A stretch of DNA of 9,545 bases from Candidatus Latescibacteria bacterium 4484_7 (GTDB lineage: Bacteria; Krumholzibacteriota; Krumholzibacteriia; Krumholzibacteriales; Krumholzibacteriaceae), in the NCBI GenBank assembly GCA_002085285.1, contig NATK01000037.1:1-9545 (forward strand), in the 5' to 3' direction. The position numbers and the translations under genes were made by a program. The first letter of the stretch is position 1. Each line of letters opens with the position of its first letter. Of this stretch, positions 1 to 6,631 are shown one piece after another. The notes below the pieces were generated by a model. That model was given only the letters and a program-made list of their open reading frames with translations. It was not told the origin of the DNA and did no database searches.

Positions 1-786
1 ATCATCCGTCGATTCCTTCTCGTTTACGAGAATAACCCCTTCGATCGATTCGACTATTCCCTTGGCGTTTTGCGATTCGGGTGACTCGTGAATTTTGATG
101 GTGATAACAGATGTCTTTTTGAGTCTCGACCGCAGATTGTCCGGTGTATCGACGGCGACGAGCCTCCCCTGATTTATCACTACTATTCTATTGCAAACCT
201 GGCTGACCTCGGGGAGGATGTGGCTGCTCAATATTACGGTTCTTTCTTTTCCCAGGTCTTTGATCAGTTCTCTGATGTCGATGATCTGTCTTGGGTCGAG
301 TCCGATAGTTGGTTCGTCGAGGATCAGTAGCTCAGGATCGCCGATGATCGCCTGAGCGATCCCTACTCTCTGCTGGTAGCCTTTGGAAAGTTTTCCTATT
401 GTTCTGCGTTGGACATTCTCCAGCCCGCACCGTTCTATCGAATAGTTCACTCTTTGCTTCAATTTTCCGACGTCGATGCTCTTCAATTCTCCGACGAAAT
501 TAAGGTACTCCCGCACGGTCATGTCGGTATAGAGGGGATTCTTCTCCGGCAGATAGCCGATCTTTTTCCTGACTTCGAGGGGGTCTTCGAGAATATCGTG
601 TCCGAAGATCTTCGCTGTTCCAGAAGTAGGCGGTTGATAACACGTAAGGATTTTCATCGTTGTCGTTTTGCCTGCGCCGTTCGGCCCGAGAAATCCCAGG
701 ACTTCTCCTTTACTTACCTGGAAGTTGAGGTCTTCGATCCCCCTCGTAGTTCCGTAATACTTGGTGAGATGTTCAACCTGGATCAC
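1..786 (-). CDS. ABC-2 type transporter ATP-binding protein, GldA-like (3' end beyond window)
   Basis: This is the ATPase subunit of an ABC exporter. It hydrolyses ATP in the cytoplasm to drive a separate ABC-2-type permease, which is not in the window. Visible over 262 residues: Walker A GPNGAGKT (34-41), a Q-loop region YLPEKNPLY (77-85) with Glu where Gln is usual, signature LSKGYQQRVGIAQA (132-145), Walker B LLILDEPTIGLD (152-163) and the H-loop SSHILPE (186-192). YLPEKNPLY and LSKGYQQR closely resemble GldA, the gliding-motility ABC ATPase of Bacteroidetes, but close paralogues serve other exporters, so gliding is not implied. The start is GTG at 784-786, preceded on the minus strand by GGAGG with 6-nt spacing. 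The frame is open to base 1. The family is usually about 300 residues, so a short C-terminal part is missing. Family call is firm; substrate is unknown. Confidence 0.93.
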   Translation of the reverse strand, partial: MIQVEHLTKYYGTTRGIEDLNFQVSKGEVLGFLGPNGAGKTTTMKILTCYQPPTSGTAKIFGHDILEDPLEVRKKIGYLPEKNPLYTDMTVREYLNFVGELKSIDVGKLKQRVNYSIERCGLENVQRRTIGKLSKGYQQRVGIAQAIIGDPELLILDEPTIGLDPRQIIDIRELIKDLGKERTVILSSHILPEVSQVCNRIVVINQGRLVAVDTPDNLRSRLKKTSVITIKIHESPESQNAKGIVESIEGVILVNEKESTDD

Positions 787-845
787 TTCAAACCTCCGGT
801 TTTTCGTTGAAATGACAGCACCTTTAGCTTTGACGGTAGATACTT

Positions 846-874
846 AAAATATAGCCAAATATATTTGTTGTCAA
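846..874 (-). promoter_or_regulatory. Sigma-70-type promoter for the ABC ATPase gene
   Basis: Read on the minus strand, a perfect -35 TTGACA (869-874) is followed by a 17-nt spacer and TATTTT (846-851, 4/6 match to TATAAT). Transcription would begin near 839, giving a leader of about 53 nt before the GTG start. It lies in the AT-rich gap between two divergent genes. Assigned from sequence only. Confidence 0.6.
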
Positions 875-897
875 TTTGTAAGCAACTAAATTATCTC

Positions 898-926
898 TTT
901 ACCTTTACTACTCCAATTCCTATCAT
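898..926 (+). promoter_or_regulatory. Candidate promoter for the flippase-like gene
   Basis: TTTACC (898-903, 4/6 match to the -35 consensus), a 17-nt spacer and TATCAT (921-926, 5/6 match to -10) lie just upstream of the rightward gene at 953. The predicted leader is about 20 nt. It is back to back with the stronger leftward promoter at 846-874, so the two divergent genes may share control. The -35 box is weak. Confidence 0.4.
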
Positions 927-952
927 AAACAGAATATACGGAGCGTGGTGAA

Positions 953-2050
953 TTGTCTGTAAGAATAACGAAAAAAAACATAAGGCGCGGGGTGCAGATA
1001 TTCACCCTCATTAGCCTATTGAGCTTGACGGCGATATTTTTTCTCACCCGGTCGGGTAGCATCACCGAAGCTTTTAGGATGTTTAAACCCGAGATTTTCA
1101 TTTTTGTTCCATTTTTGATTCTCTTTGATTGGTTCGGTGGAGGATTCAGGCTCTATGTGTTCAGCAAGGTTTTGCACCCTCGGATTTCTTTCAAAAGCTG
1201 CGTCAGGGCAAACCTGGCCAATTATTTCATGTCGTCCATCACGCCGGCTCAGACTGGTGGTGGACCCGCTCAGATCTATATTCTTTACGCTAATGGGATG
1301 CCAGCTGTCGAGGCGACTTCGGCCAGCCTTATGACCTTCTTGAGTACTGTGTTCTTTCTCATCATAATGGCGATGGTCACCTTTATGCTCAAGGGTAAGG
1401 CGCCGCTTCCCGGCTCACTGCTCCCGAAACTTTTCAACTATGGGATATTCTTATTTCTTTTAATTGGGATCTTGTTTCTTCTTGCGCTTTTTTTCCCGAA
1501 TTTCTACAAAGAAGCAGTAACGAGGATTGTCCGATTGATCTCGCGAATAAAGAAAAAGAATTATATCTCCGGCACACAATGGGTGAACGACATGATAGAA
1601 GGGGTAGACAGGACCCACAAATATCTTCTCTTTTTTCTCAAAGAGAGGCTATGGGTCTTTCTCCTTGGAGTTTTAATCAGCGCGTTTCTTTTCTTCTCGA
1701 AATTCCTGATGGCTTATGTGATTGTCAGAGGCCTTGGCATAGAGGCTTCGGTCGTTCATGTGGTATTGCTGCAGGTCGTGATAATTTTGATAAATTACTT
1801 TTTTCCAAGTCCGGGCGGAAGCGGAGCTACGGAGTTTAGCTCGGCCGCTCTTATGGCTCCGGTCGTTCCACAGACGTTGTTGATGTATTACGTCATTTTA
1901 TGGAGGATATTTACATCGTATATAGCAATTGGAGTAGGAGGATTCGTGATTATTCATGAGATGGGGAAGAAGGAAAAGCTCGAAATAAAGAACGGCTTGA
2001 CATCGAACGGCGCGGCGAAGGAAGATATATTGCTTGAAATGGATGAATGA
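953..2050 (+). CDS. Flippase-like integral membrane protein, UPF0104 / LPG_synthase_TM family
   Basis: Polytopic inner-membrane protein of 365 residues, of the family (Pfam PF03706, TIGR00374-like) that includes the membrane half of MprF/lysyl-phosphatidylglycerol synthase. Family members are linked to flipping or modifying lipids; the substrate here is unknown. Hydrophobic segments appear near 14-32, 47-62, 123-146, 161-182, 232-258, 266-284 and 306-336. Two family motifs are present: SSITPAQTGGGPAQ (94-107) and FPSPGGSGATE (284-294). The soluble synthase domain of full MprF is absent, which is normal for stand-alone members. The start is TTG at 953: nearby GTG codons at 945 and 948 run into a stop, and a GGAG at 940-943 plus GGTG closer in may serve as ribosome site. 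The tail after about 337 is charged and cytosolic. It is divergent from the ABC ATPase gene. Confidence 0.88.
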   Translation: MSVRITKKNIRRGVQIFTLISLLSLTAIFFLTRSGSITEAFRMFKPEIFIFVPFLILFDWFGGGFRLYVFSKVLHPRISFKSCVRANLANYFMSSITPAQTGGGPAQIYILYANGMPAVEATSASLMTFLSTVFFLIIMAMVTFMLKGKAPLPGSLLPKLFNYGIFLFLLIGILFLLALFFPNFYKEAVTRIVRLISRIKKKNYISGTQWVNDMIEGVDRTHKYLLFFLKERLWVFLLGVLISAFLFFSKFLMAYVIVRGLGIEASVVHVVLLQVVIILINYFFPSPGGSGATEFSSAALMAPVVPQTLLMYYVILWRIFTSYIAIGVGGFVIIHEMGKKEKLEIKNGLTSNGAAKEDILLEMDE

Positions 2051-2063
2051 TAGCCGGATAATT

Positions 2064-2094
2064 TTGAAACAAGGGCTGGTGTTATTCGTATAAT
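2064..2094 (+). promoter_or_regulatory. Candidate promoter for the DUF5683-like gene
   Basis: A perfect TATAAT (2089-2094) lies 32 bp before the start codon, with TTGAAA (2064-2069) as the best -35. The 19-nt spacer is longer than the usual 16-18, so strength is doubtful. It suggests 2127 can be transcribed independently of the upstream flippase-like gene. Confidence 0.35.
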
Positions 2095-2126
2095 ATATGT
2101 TGGTTTGAAAAGTAGAGAGGTGATGT

Positions 2127-2600
2127 ATGAAAAGGATTTTTTTCATTGCTGTCGTCATTGTATTGGCGAGTTCGGTGGTCCATGCTTCAGGTAATGAGAA
2201 TGTTTATTACTCGGTTCTCTTCCCAGGCTGGGGACAGATAAGGTCGGCTCACTATGGGAAGGGTTCGCTTTATATGGGGGCCGAGATTGTTTCACTCGTT
2301 TCTATAGCTATTACGCAGATCCAGTACAACAGGGCCGTGGAGCAGTACGATAAAGCGCGGAGATCTTATCTTTCGGCGGATTATATCGGTGATGCTGTGG
2401 AGAACTATGATTTGATGCACAAGAAATGGGATGATGCGGAGAGACTCTACGGATACAGAACCGCCCTGATAGGTGCCGCAGCCGGAGTGTGGGCGTTCAA
2501 TGTGGTCGACATGTTGTTCTTTAGTAAAGAAGAAGAAGGCCCGCTATCTCTGAAGGTTGAGGATCGGGCCTTTTTTATATGTACAGGTTTCAGTTTCTAA
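2127..2600 (+). CDS. Small membrane protein with signal peptide, DUF5683-like
   Basis: Protein of 157 residues and unknown function. Residues 1-20 form a signal peptide (Lys-Arg, a hydrophobic core, then VHA before Ser21). It is followed by SVLFPGWGQ (29-37), the Pro-Gly-x-Gly-Gln motif typical of DUF5683-type proteins of FCB-group bacteria. Hydrophobic stretches at about 47-64 and 111-132 flank a charged, Tyr-rich, probably helical stretch (66-108). The protein ends GFSF, and a terminal Phe is seen in many outer-membrane proteins, though two hydrophobic helices argue for the inner membrane. The ATG is preceded by AGAGGTGAT, a good match to the anti-Shine-Dalgarno sequence. Oddity: a terminator-like hairpin (2536-2576) lies within the last 22 codons. 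Gene call is good; family call is moderate. Confidence 0.75.
   Translation: MKRIFFIAVVIVLASSVVHASGNENVYYSVLFPGWGQIRSAHYGKGSLYMGAEIVSLVSIAITQIQYNRAVEQYDKARRSYLSADYIGDAVENYDLMHKKWDDAERLYGYRTALIGAAAGVWAFNVVDMLFFSKEEEGPLSLKVEDRAFFICTGFSF
2536..2576 (+). terminator. Rho-independent terminator-like hairpin inside the 3' end of a CDS
   Basis: AAGGCCCG (2536-2543) pairs with CGGGCCTT (2565-2572). An inner TCTC (2547-2550) can pair with GAGG (2559-2562), closing an 8-nt loop. The right arm runs into six T residues (2571-2576). The form is that of an intrinsic terminator, but the stop codon of the overlapping gene lies downstream at 2598-2600. Confidence 0.6.
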
Positions 2601-2677
2601 GTGCAGCTCTAGCAGCTCTGTTTGAAACTTGAGGTTTTCGATGTGTGGTTTTTCATGTAGAGATAAGGGGAATTTAT

Positions 2678-3076
2678 ATGAGAAGGATTGAACTTATAGG
2701 TGTGATATTCGCTCTTTTGATCCTTGCTGCTTGCAGCAAGAAGCACGAAGGGCTGCCTACGGGGTTCAAGTACGACCCCCTGCCGGCTCCGGAGAATCTC
2801 GTTGTTACGGGCGGCTCGGAGATTGCGAACATCTCATGGAGTTTTCCTGCCGAAAAAATGAGCAGGGTCAAGGAGTTCCGTGTCTACCAGTATATTGAGA
2901 GCTACAACATGCTTCAGTTGATAGGTACTACAACGGATACGACATTCACGGATTCTCTTCTCATAGGAAACTTGTTGTACTGCTACAAGGTTTCTGCTGT
3001 GGACACGACTGATTTCGAGGGTTGGCGGACCAATGAAACTTGTGCTTTCGTGCTTGGTTCGCATAGCGTTAAGTGA
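2678..3076 (+). CDS. Lipoprotein with a single fibronectin type III-like domain
   Basis: Secreted lipoprotein of 132 residues. Residues 1-18 form a lipoprotein signal ending LAA before Cys19 (lipobox LAAC). The +2 residue is Ser, which in enterobacterial rules favours the outer membrane. The mature part is one FN3-like beta sandwich (about 36-127): LPAPENLVVTGG, ISWSFP, EFRVYQY, and YCYKVSAVD, the usual Tyr-rich strand F. Cys102 and Cys122 could form a disulfide. FN3 domains usually bind proteins or sugars; no catalytic motif is seen. The ATG at 2678 was chosen over a GTG 33 nt upstream because AAGGGG lies 7 nt before it and because the signal peptide then starts correctly with MRR. It follows the DUF5683-like gene by 77 bp on the same strand, though a terminator-like hairpin lies between their starts. 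Confidence 0.82.
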   Translation: MRRIELIGVIFALLILAACSKKHEGLPTGFKYDPLPAPENLVVTGGSEIANISWSFPAEKMSRVKEFRVYQYIESYNMLQLIGTTTDTTFTDSLLIGNLLYCYKVSAVDTTDFEGWRTNETCAFVLGSHSVK

Positions 3077-3173
3077 TTCGAACGGGCCTCGAGAACGACG
3101 CGGAGACCTTCTCATCGAGTGTACGCTCCCTGCAATTGGAGTGACTCAACGGCCTGCATCTTGATAATCTCTT

Positions 3174-3179
3174 TATAAT
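3174..3179 (+). promoter_or_regulatory. Isolated TATAAT in the 201-bp gap before the zinc-ribbon gene
   Basis: A perfect -10 hexamer lies in an AT-rich stretch of the gap between the FN3 lipoprotein (ends 3076) and the zinc-ribbon gene (ATG 3278). No -35 box is seen at 16-18 nt upstream, so this is only a possible activator-dependent promoter. I see no convincing terminator or RNA gene in the rest of the gap. Confidence 0.25.
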
Positions 3180-3277
3180 TATAACTTGTCCTCAATCTCT
3201 TATCTTAAGCGTATTATGGCGCAGCAGATTCTCCGTTCATGGAACACTTTTTGCTCGTAATAGGAACGGGTGATTTT

Positions 3278-3841
3278 ATGAATATCAAAGAGGACGAAGT
3301 GGATCCGAACAAAGAAATGCAAAGTTCTTTCATAGACCGCCTCGAGAAAGGTAATGGAGAACAGAATACATACAGGGTTATAATAGACGGGATTAACGCA
3401 GAGGTTGAAACGAAGGATTCTTTCGCAATCAAGCTGTCACTTTTTGCCAAATTGCCCGTTACAAAAGTAAAACATATGGTAAAAACGCTTCCCTCTGTAG
3501 CGTTGAGGTTTTCAGATGAGTTGAGAGCAAAGAAACTTGTATCGTTGATCGAGGAAGCCGGGGGATATGCTCATATCGAAGCGGATAAGAAAAAGGCAGT
3601 TCCGAAGAAAGCAAAAAGCAAAGAGAGATTTTGCAGGAAGTGCGGGTTTCCATTGAAAGATGGAGAAAAGTATTGCAGTTTTTGTTTGACACCCGTCGAT
3701 GAAGCTGAAGAAGAACATGTTAAAGCGGCCGAGAAAGCCTTGCAGAAGAAAAAAAGAGTAAGAAGTATTCCTCCGAAGAGGCTGTATGTTTATTTTGCCA
3801 TAATGATCTTTATATTGATAGTGAAGCTCTTGATCGGCTGA
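3278..3841 (+). CDS. Tail-anchored zinc-ribbon protein with L7/L12-C-terminal-like domain
   Basis: Unrecognised protein of 187 residues with three visible parts. Residues about 32-101 (from YRVIIDG through LIEEAGGYAHIE) follow the pattern of the ribosomal protein L7/L12 C-terminal or ClpS-like fold: a strand, a helix with VTKVKHMVKTLP, a helix of residues that move to LVSLIEEAGG, then a final strand. A treble CxxC pair, CRKC at 119-122 and CSFC at 133-136, forms a zinc ribbon. A basic linker leads to one hydrophobic segment (169-186) at the extreme C-terminus, suggesting a tail anchor with the N-terminus in the cytosol. The ATG at 3278 has GGGTGAT upstream, complementary to the 16S tail; an in-frame ATG at 3239 has no ribosome site but would add 13 residues. 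No catalytic motif is seen. It is convergent with the DUF72 gene. Confidence 0.75.
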   Translation: MNIKEDEVDPNKEMQSSFIDRLEKGNGEQNTYRVIIDGINAEVETKDSFAIKLSLFAKLPVTKVKHMVKTLPSVALRFSDELRAKKLVSLIEEAGGYAHIEADKKKAVPKKAKSKERFCRKCGFPLKDGEKYCSFCLTPVDEAEEEHVKAAEKALQKKKRVRSIPPKRLYVYFAIMIFILIVKLLIG

Positions 3842-3875
3842 TTTGCGTTTGAGCATCCGTCAACCATTAATGAGA

Positions 3876-4754
3876 TTAATCGAGTTCCAGATCGCTTCGC
3901 TCAACGGATTTTGAAATCTCTTTTAGCTGTGGATAAGATCTTCTCATTTCCGGCGGGATCTCCAGCTTTTCTCCATTGATAAGAAACTTCATCTGAAAGG
4001 CATTTGCGAGCGCCTGCCCTCTGAAATGATTGTTAGTGATTATGAAGAGACTATCTACCTGCTCTGCGATTTGTGACGCTCGTTCGGCCCATTCATTCAT
4101 CTCGTTCATCGAGTACAGGTAATTGTACCTTTCGTCTCTTCCTGCGTTTTCCTTGAACCAGTTTGCGAAATTCCTCCCGTGCAGCCTTATGTATGCGAGC
4201 CGAGTGGAAGAGACGAAGTTTGTAGGAGGCATCGAGTTCCCTATCAGCGGCTGGTCAATGTTACAGAAGGCGATTTCATTGTCACGGAAGAGTTTTTGGG
4301 TATCCGGGGAATTCCATGAGCCGTGCCTCAGTTCGACGGCCAATGGCAGACTATGAAAAGACTTGGCCAATTTTTCTATGTATTTTCTGCTGTCGGATTC
4401 GTTCTTGAACGACCATGGAAATTGCACAAGGAATGAACCGAGCAGGTCGCTCTCTGTCAAAGGGTCGAACCTATGAATGAATTCTTCTAACTCCCCTTGT
4501 TCTGAGATTCTTTCATGAGAGAATTTTTTTAGAACCTTGATACTGAACCTGAAATCTTTCTTTATCCCGACCCTTTCAGCCCAGCTGCGCACCAGAGCTT
4601 CTGACGGGAGCCTGTAAAACGTGCTGTTGATTTCGGCGCAGTTGAAATACCTCGCAACGTATAAGAGCTTGTCCAACCTTTTCCCTTCAGGATAAAATGG
4701 TCCGACCCAATCCTTGTAAGACCATCCTGCCGGGCCTATGTATATATTAGCCAT
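3876..4754 (-). CDS. DUF72 domain protein (YecE-like)
   Basis: Full-length DUF72 protein (Pfam PF01904) of 292 residues, predicted to adopt a TIM-barrel fold in the cytoplasm. Its biochemical role is not established. Family hallmarks: GPAGWSYKDWVGPFYP near the N-terminus (7-22), CAEINSTFYRLP (39-50), LVQFPWSF (109-116), VELRHGSW (140-147), YIRLHGRN (188-195), YNYLYSMNEMNEWA (210-223) and IITNNHFRGQALANA (238-252). The conserved Glu, Arg-His, Tyr and Asn-Asn residues that cluster in the barrel are all kept, so it should be functional. The start ATG at 4752-4754 follows GGAG with 8-nt spacing on the minus strand. It is transcribed alone, from the promoter at 4842-4870, with the zinc-ribbon gene ending head-on 34 bp away. 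Confidence 0.93.
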   Translation of the reverse strand: MANIYIGPAGWSYKDWVGPFYPEGKRLDKLLYVARYFNCAEINSTFYRLPSEALVRSWAERVGIKKDFRFSIKVLKKFSHERISEQGELEEFIHRFDPLTESDLLGSFLVQFPWSFKNESDSRKYIEKLAKSFHSLPLAVELRHGSWNSPDTQKLFRDNEIAFCNIDQPLIGNSMPPTNFVSSTRLAYIRLHGRNFANWFKENAGRDERYNYLYSMNEMNEWAERASQIAEQVDSLFIITNNHFRGQALANAFQMKFLINGEKLEIPPEMRRSYPQLKEISKSVERSDLELD

Positions 4755-4815
4755 ACCCGCGGCTCCTTGAAGAAAAGGTGAAACATGTGTCGCCTTTTAT
4801 TTCCAGGCATGCATG

Positions 4816-4828
4816 CGGAGACTCTCCG
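4816..4828. repeat. 13-bp palindrome in the DUF72 leader
   Basis: CGGAGA-C-TCTCCG is a perfect 6+1+6 inverted repeat. It lies roughly 7 to 19 nt downstream of the predicted DUF72 transcription start, where a repressor operator would sit. It is preceded directly by the self-complementary GCATGCATGC (4807-4816). The one-base centre makes a DNA operator more likely than an RNA hairpin. Confidence 0.4.
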
Positions 4829-4841
4829 TTGGTGCAACTGC

Positions 4842-4870
4842 ATTTTAAGCCCTTTCTTCTGCAGTATCAA
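4842..4870 (-). promoter_or_regulatory. Sigma-70-type promoter for the DUF72 gene
   Basis: On the minus strand, TTGATA (4865-4870, 5/6) is followed by a 17-nt spacer and TAAAAT (4842-4847, 5/6). Transcription would start near 4835, giving a leader of about 80 nt that carries the 4816-4828 palindrome. Confidence 0.6.
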
Positions 4871-5025
4871 CAGTCTATTTTTTATCGATTTGCTCGCGGG
4901 TATTTTTGAAATAAACGATGGATCTGCAACTTCCGCCTGCTCTATGGCATAGGCATTTCAATCGTATGTATCGAGCCGTCGAAATCTCTAACGTATTTCA
5001 TGGGCCGGGACGGATCAAATAATCA

Positions 5026-5054
5026 TTGGAAAGAGGTTCATTTTAGGATATAAA
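5026..5054 (+). promoter_or_regulatory. Promoter abutting the glycosyltransferase start codon
   Basis: TTGGAA (5026-5031, 4/6), a 17-nt spacer and TATAAA (5049-5054, 5/6). A start 7 nt after the -10 box falls exactly on the A of the ATG at 5061. No Shine-Dalgarno sequence precedes that ATG; the nearest AGGA is about 12 nt away and inside the promoter. Together these predict a leaderless or nearly leaderless mRNA. Confidence 0.45.
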
Positions 5055-5060
5055 GTTTGC

Positions 5061-6578
5061 ATGGACAATGAGCGTTTAGAGACGAAGTGGAAGGTTGCAT
5101 TGGTTGGAGTCGTGGCCCTTGCTGCTTTCCTGAGGTTTTTTCGGCTGGGTCATCAATCGTTCTGGACGGATGAGATCCTTACCTATTGGGCGTTCGTCAG
5201 TGAGAAGGGCGCTCCCTACTGGAAGAAGTTTCTCTATGATGTGCACGGCCCGTTTTATACGTGCGTTCTCCATTTTTGGAGCAAGGTTTCGATGAGTGAG
5301 GCCTGGTTGAGGGCACCGAGTGCTCTTGCCGGAACGGCGGCGGCCTACTTTGCATTCAAATGGATGAATAAATTCTTGAATTCGAAAACGGCGCTGCTTG
5401 GTGCCGTGATATTCGCTTTGAGCCCGATACATATATATTATTCACAGGAGATGAGATTTTATTCCTTCCTGATATTTTTCACGATTGTGACATTGATCAT
5501 TTTCGAGAAGTTTTGTGAAAAGCCAGACAAGAGAACGAGCATTCTTCTTGGATTGGCCATGCTGCTCACTTCGTTGTCCCACTTTTCAGGCGTTTTTATA
5601 TTCGTTGCTCTTTTTGTCGTACTCCTGTCGAGAGGATTTCTGAGGGGCGAACACCTGAAGGGATATATCATAGTTTCACTGATCCTGATAGTGGGCATCT
5701 CGCCCTGGATCTATAGAGAGATATATTTCCTCAGAGGAATAGATGTAATAGGGTTTTCCGTTCCGACAGAGGTGAGGTTCCGTGAAGAGCTTGCAATCAC
5801 GCCAATGGCTTATCCATACTCATTGTATGTCTTTGCTACAGGGTATTCTTTTGGCCCGTCGCTGAGAGACCTCCACGTGATGTCAGCATTGGAAATCATC
5901 AGGAGGTACAATATAAATCTGATCCTTTTTTCCGTAACATTCGTACCGTTGCTGATAATAGGGATGATAAGATCTATCAAAGCCTCGAGGTTTCTATATT
6001 TTCTTTCGATAATCGTCGTTTCAATCGTCATGGTCACCTTGATCGCACTGCTCAACATCAAGGTGTTCAACCCGAGATACCTCCTCTGCTCCTTACCTGC
6101 ATTTATAGCGTTGGTTGCAATGGGAATTCCCCAAAGAGGTGTGGTGTACAAAGCGGGTTTTCTTGTTCTAATGGTTTCTATCATGCTGGTCTCGGATTAC
6201 AATTACTTCTTCGACGAAAGGTATAGCAGAGACGATGTCCGCAGTGCGGCACGCATCATCGAAAAGAACGAGCAGAAGGGTGATCTGGTCCTTGTTCTCA
6301 CTGTAGGGGAGGTGTTTGATTATTACTTCAAAGGAGCGGCGACATATAAGTATGTTAGTGCGCGGTCAAAGTCCGAAGAGAAGCTGAAGAAGCTGCTCGA
6401 TCGCTACATGTCGGATTATAGAAGGATATGGTATGTCAGGTGCCGATACTGGGACAATGATCCAGAAAATAGGTTGCTCGCCTACATGTCATCGCATAGG
6501 CACGCTTCTTCAGTGTGGCATATGGCCGGGATCGATCTCTTCCTTATGGAGCCTGTAAGTAAAGCTCAAGACCGATGA
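5061..6578 (+). CDS. Glycosyltransferase family 39-type (PMT/ArnT-like) membrane protein
   Basis: Integral-membrane GT-C glycosyltransferase of 505 residues. Family members transfer a sugar from a polyprenyl-phosphate donor to a lipid, glycan or protein on the outer face of the inner membrane. Evidence: a first TM segment (11-27), then FWTDEILTYWAF (34-45), whose Asp37-Glu38 matches the catalytic acidic motif in the first periplasmic loop. Next come HGPFYTCVLHFWSK (62-74), LRAPSALAGTAA (83-94) and SPIHIYYSQEMRFYS (121-135), typical of the PMT_2 domain. More TM segments follow at about 112-122, 135-149, 160-190, 202-215, 286-305, 309-333, 343-356 and 363-380, with FNPRYLLCSLPA at 336-347. The soluble C-terminal part (about 386-505) begins RDDVRSAARIIE, as in many GT39-like proteins. 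Donor and acceptor are unknown. No partner glycan genes lie nearby. The start has no ribosome site. Confidence 0.88.
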   Translation: MDNERLETKWKVALVGVVALAAFLRFFRLGHQSFWTDEILTYWAFVSEKGAPYWKKFLYDVHGPFYTCVLHFWSKVSMSEAWLRAPSALAGTAAAYFAFKWMNKFLNSKTALLGAVIFALSPIHIYYSQEMRFYSFLIFFTIVTLIIFEKFCEKPDKRTSILLGLAMLLTSLSHFSGVFIFVALFVVLLSRGFLRGEHLKGYIIVSLILIVGISPWIYREIYFLRGIDVIGFSVPTEVRFREELAITPMAYPYSLYVFATGYSFGPSLRDLHVMSALEIIRRYNINLILFSVTFVPLLIIGMIRSIKASRFLYFLSIIVVSIVMVTLIALLNIKVFNPRYLLCSLPAFIALVAMGIPQRGVVYKAGFLVLMVSIMLVSDYNYFFDERYSRDDVRSAARIIEKNEQKGDLVLVLTVGEVFDYYFKGAATYKYVSARSKSEEKLKKLLDRYMSDYRRIWYVRCRYWDNDPENRLLAYMSSHRHASSVWHMAGIDLFLMEPVSKAQDR

Positions 6579-6631
6579 TTTGCTTCAATTGATTGCCGAT
6601 TTTACCATTACTTTCCATAATATTTCTGATG

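Larger units (their letters stand above)
4755..5060. other. Gene-free divergent intergenic region (306 bp)
   Basis: Separates the leftward DUF72 gene from the rightward glycosyltransferase gene. It holds a leftward promoter (4842-4870), a palindrome in that promoter's leader (4816-4828) and a rightward promoter abutting the glycosyltransferase ATG (5026-5054). The central 4871-5025 shows no credible ORF, RNA gene or strong repeat by eye. Confidence 0.7.

Noticed and set aside
409..810. 133-codon plus-strand ORF
   Set aside because: It is antisense to the ABC ATPase, whose minus-strand reading has all expected nucleotide-binding motifs.
3512..3856. 114-codon minus-strand ORF
   Set aside because: It mirrors the zinc-ribbon gene, which has a coherent domain order on the plus strand.
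5076..5432. 118-codon minus-strand ORF
   Set aside because: It is antisense to the glycosyltransferase catalytic motif region and shows no protein-like features.
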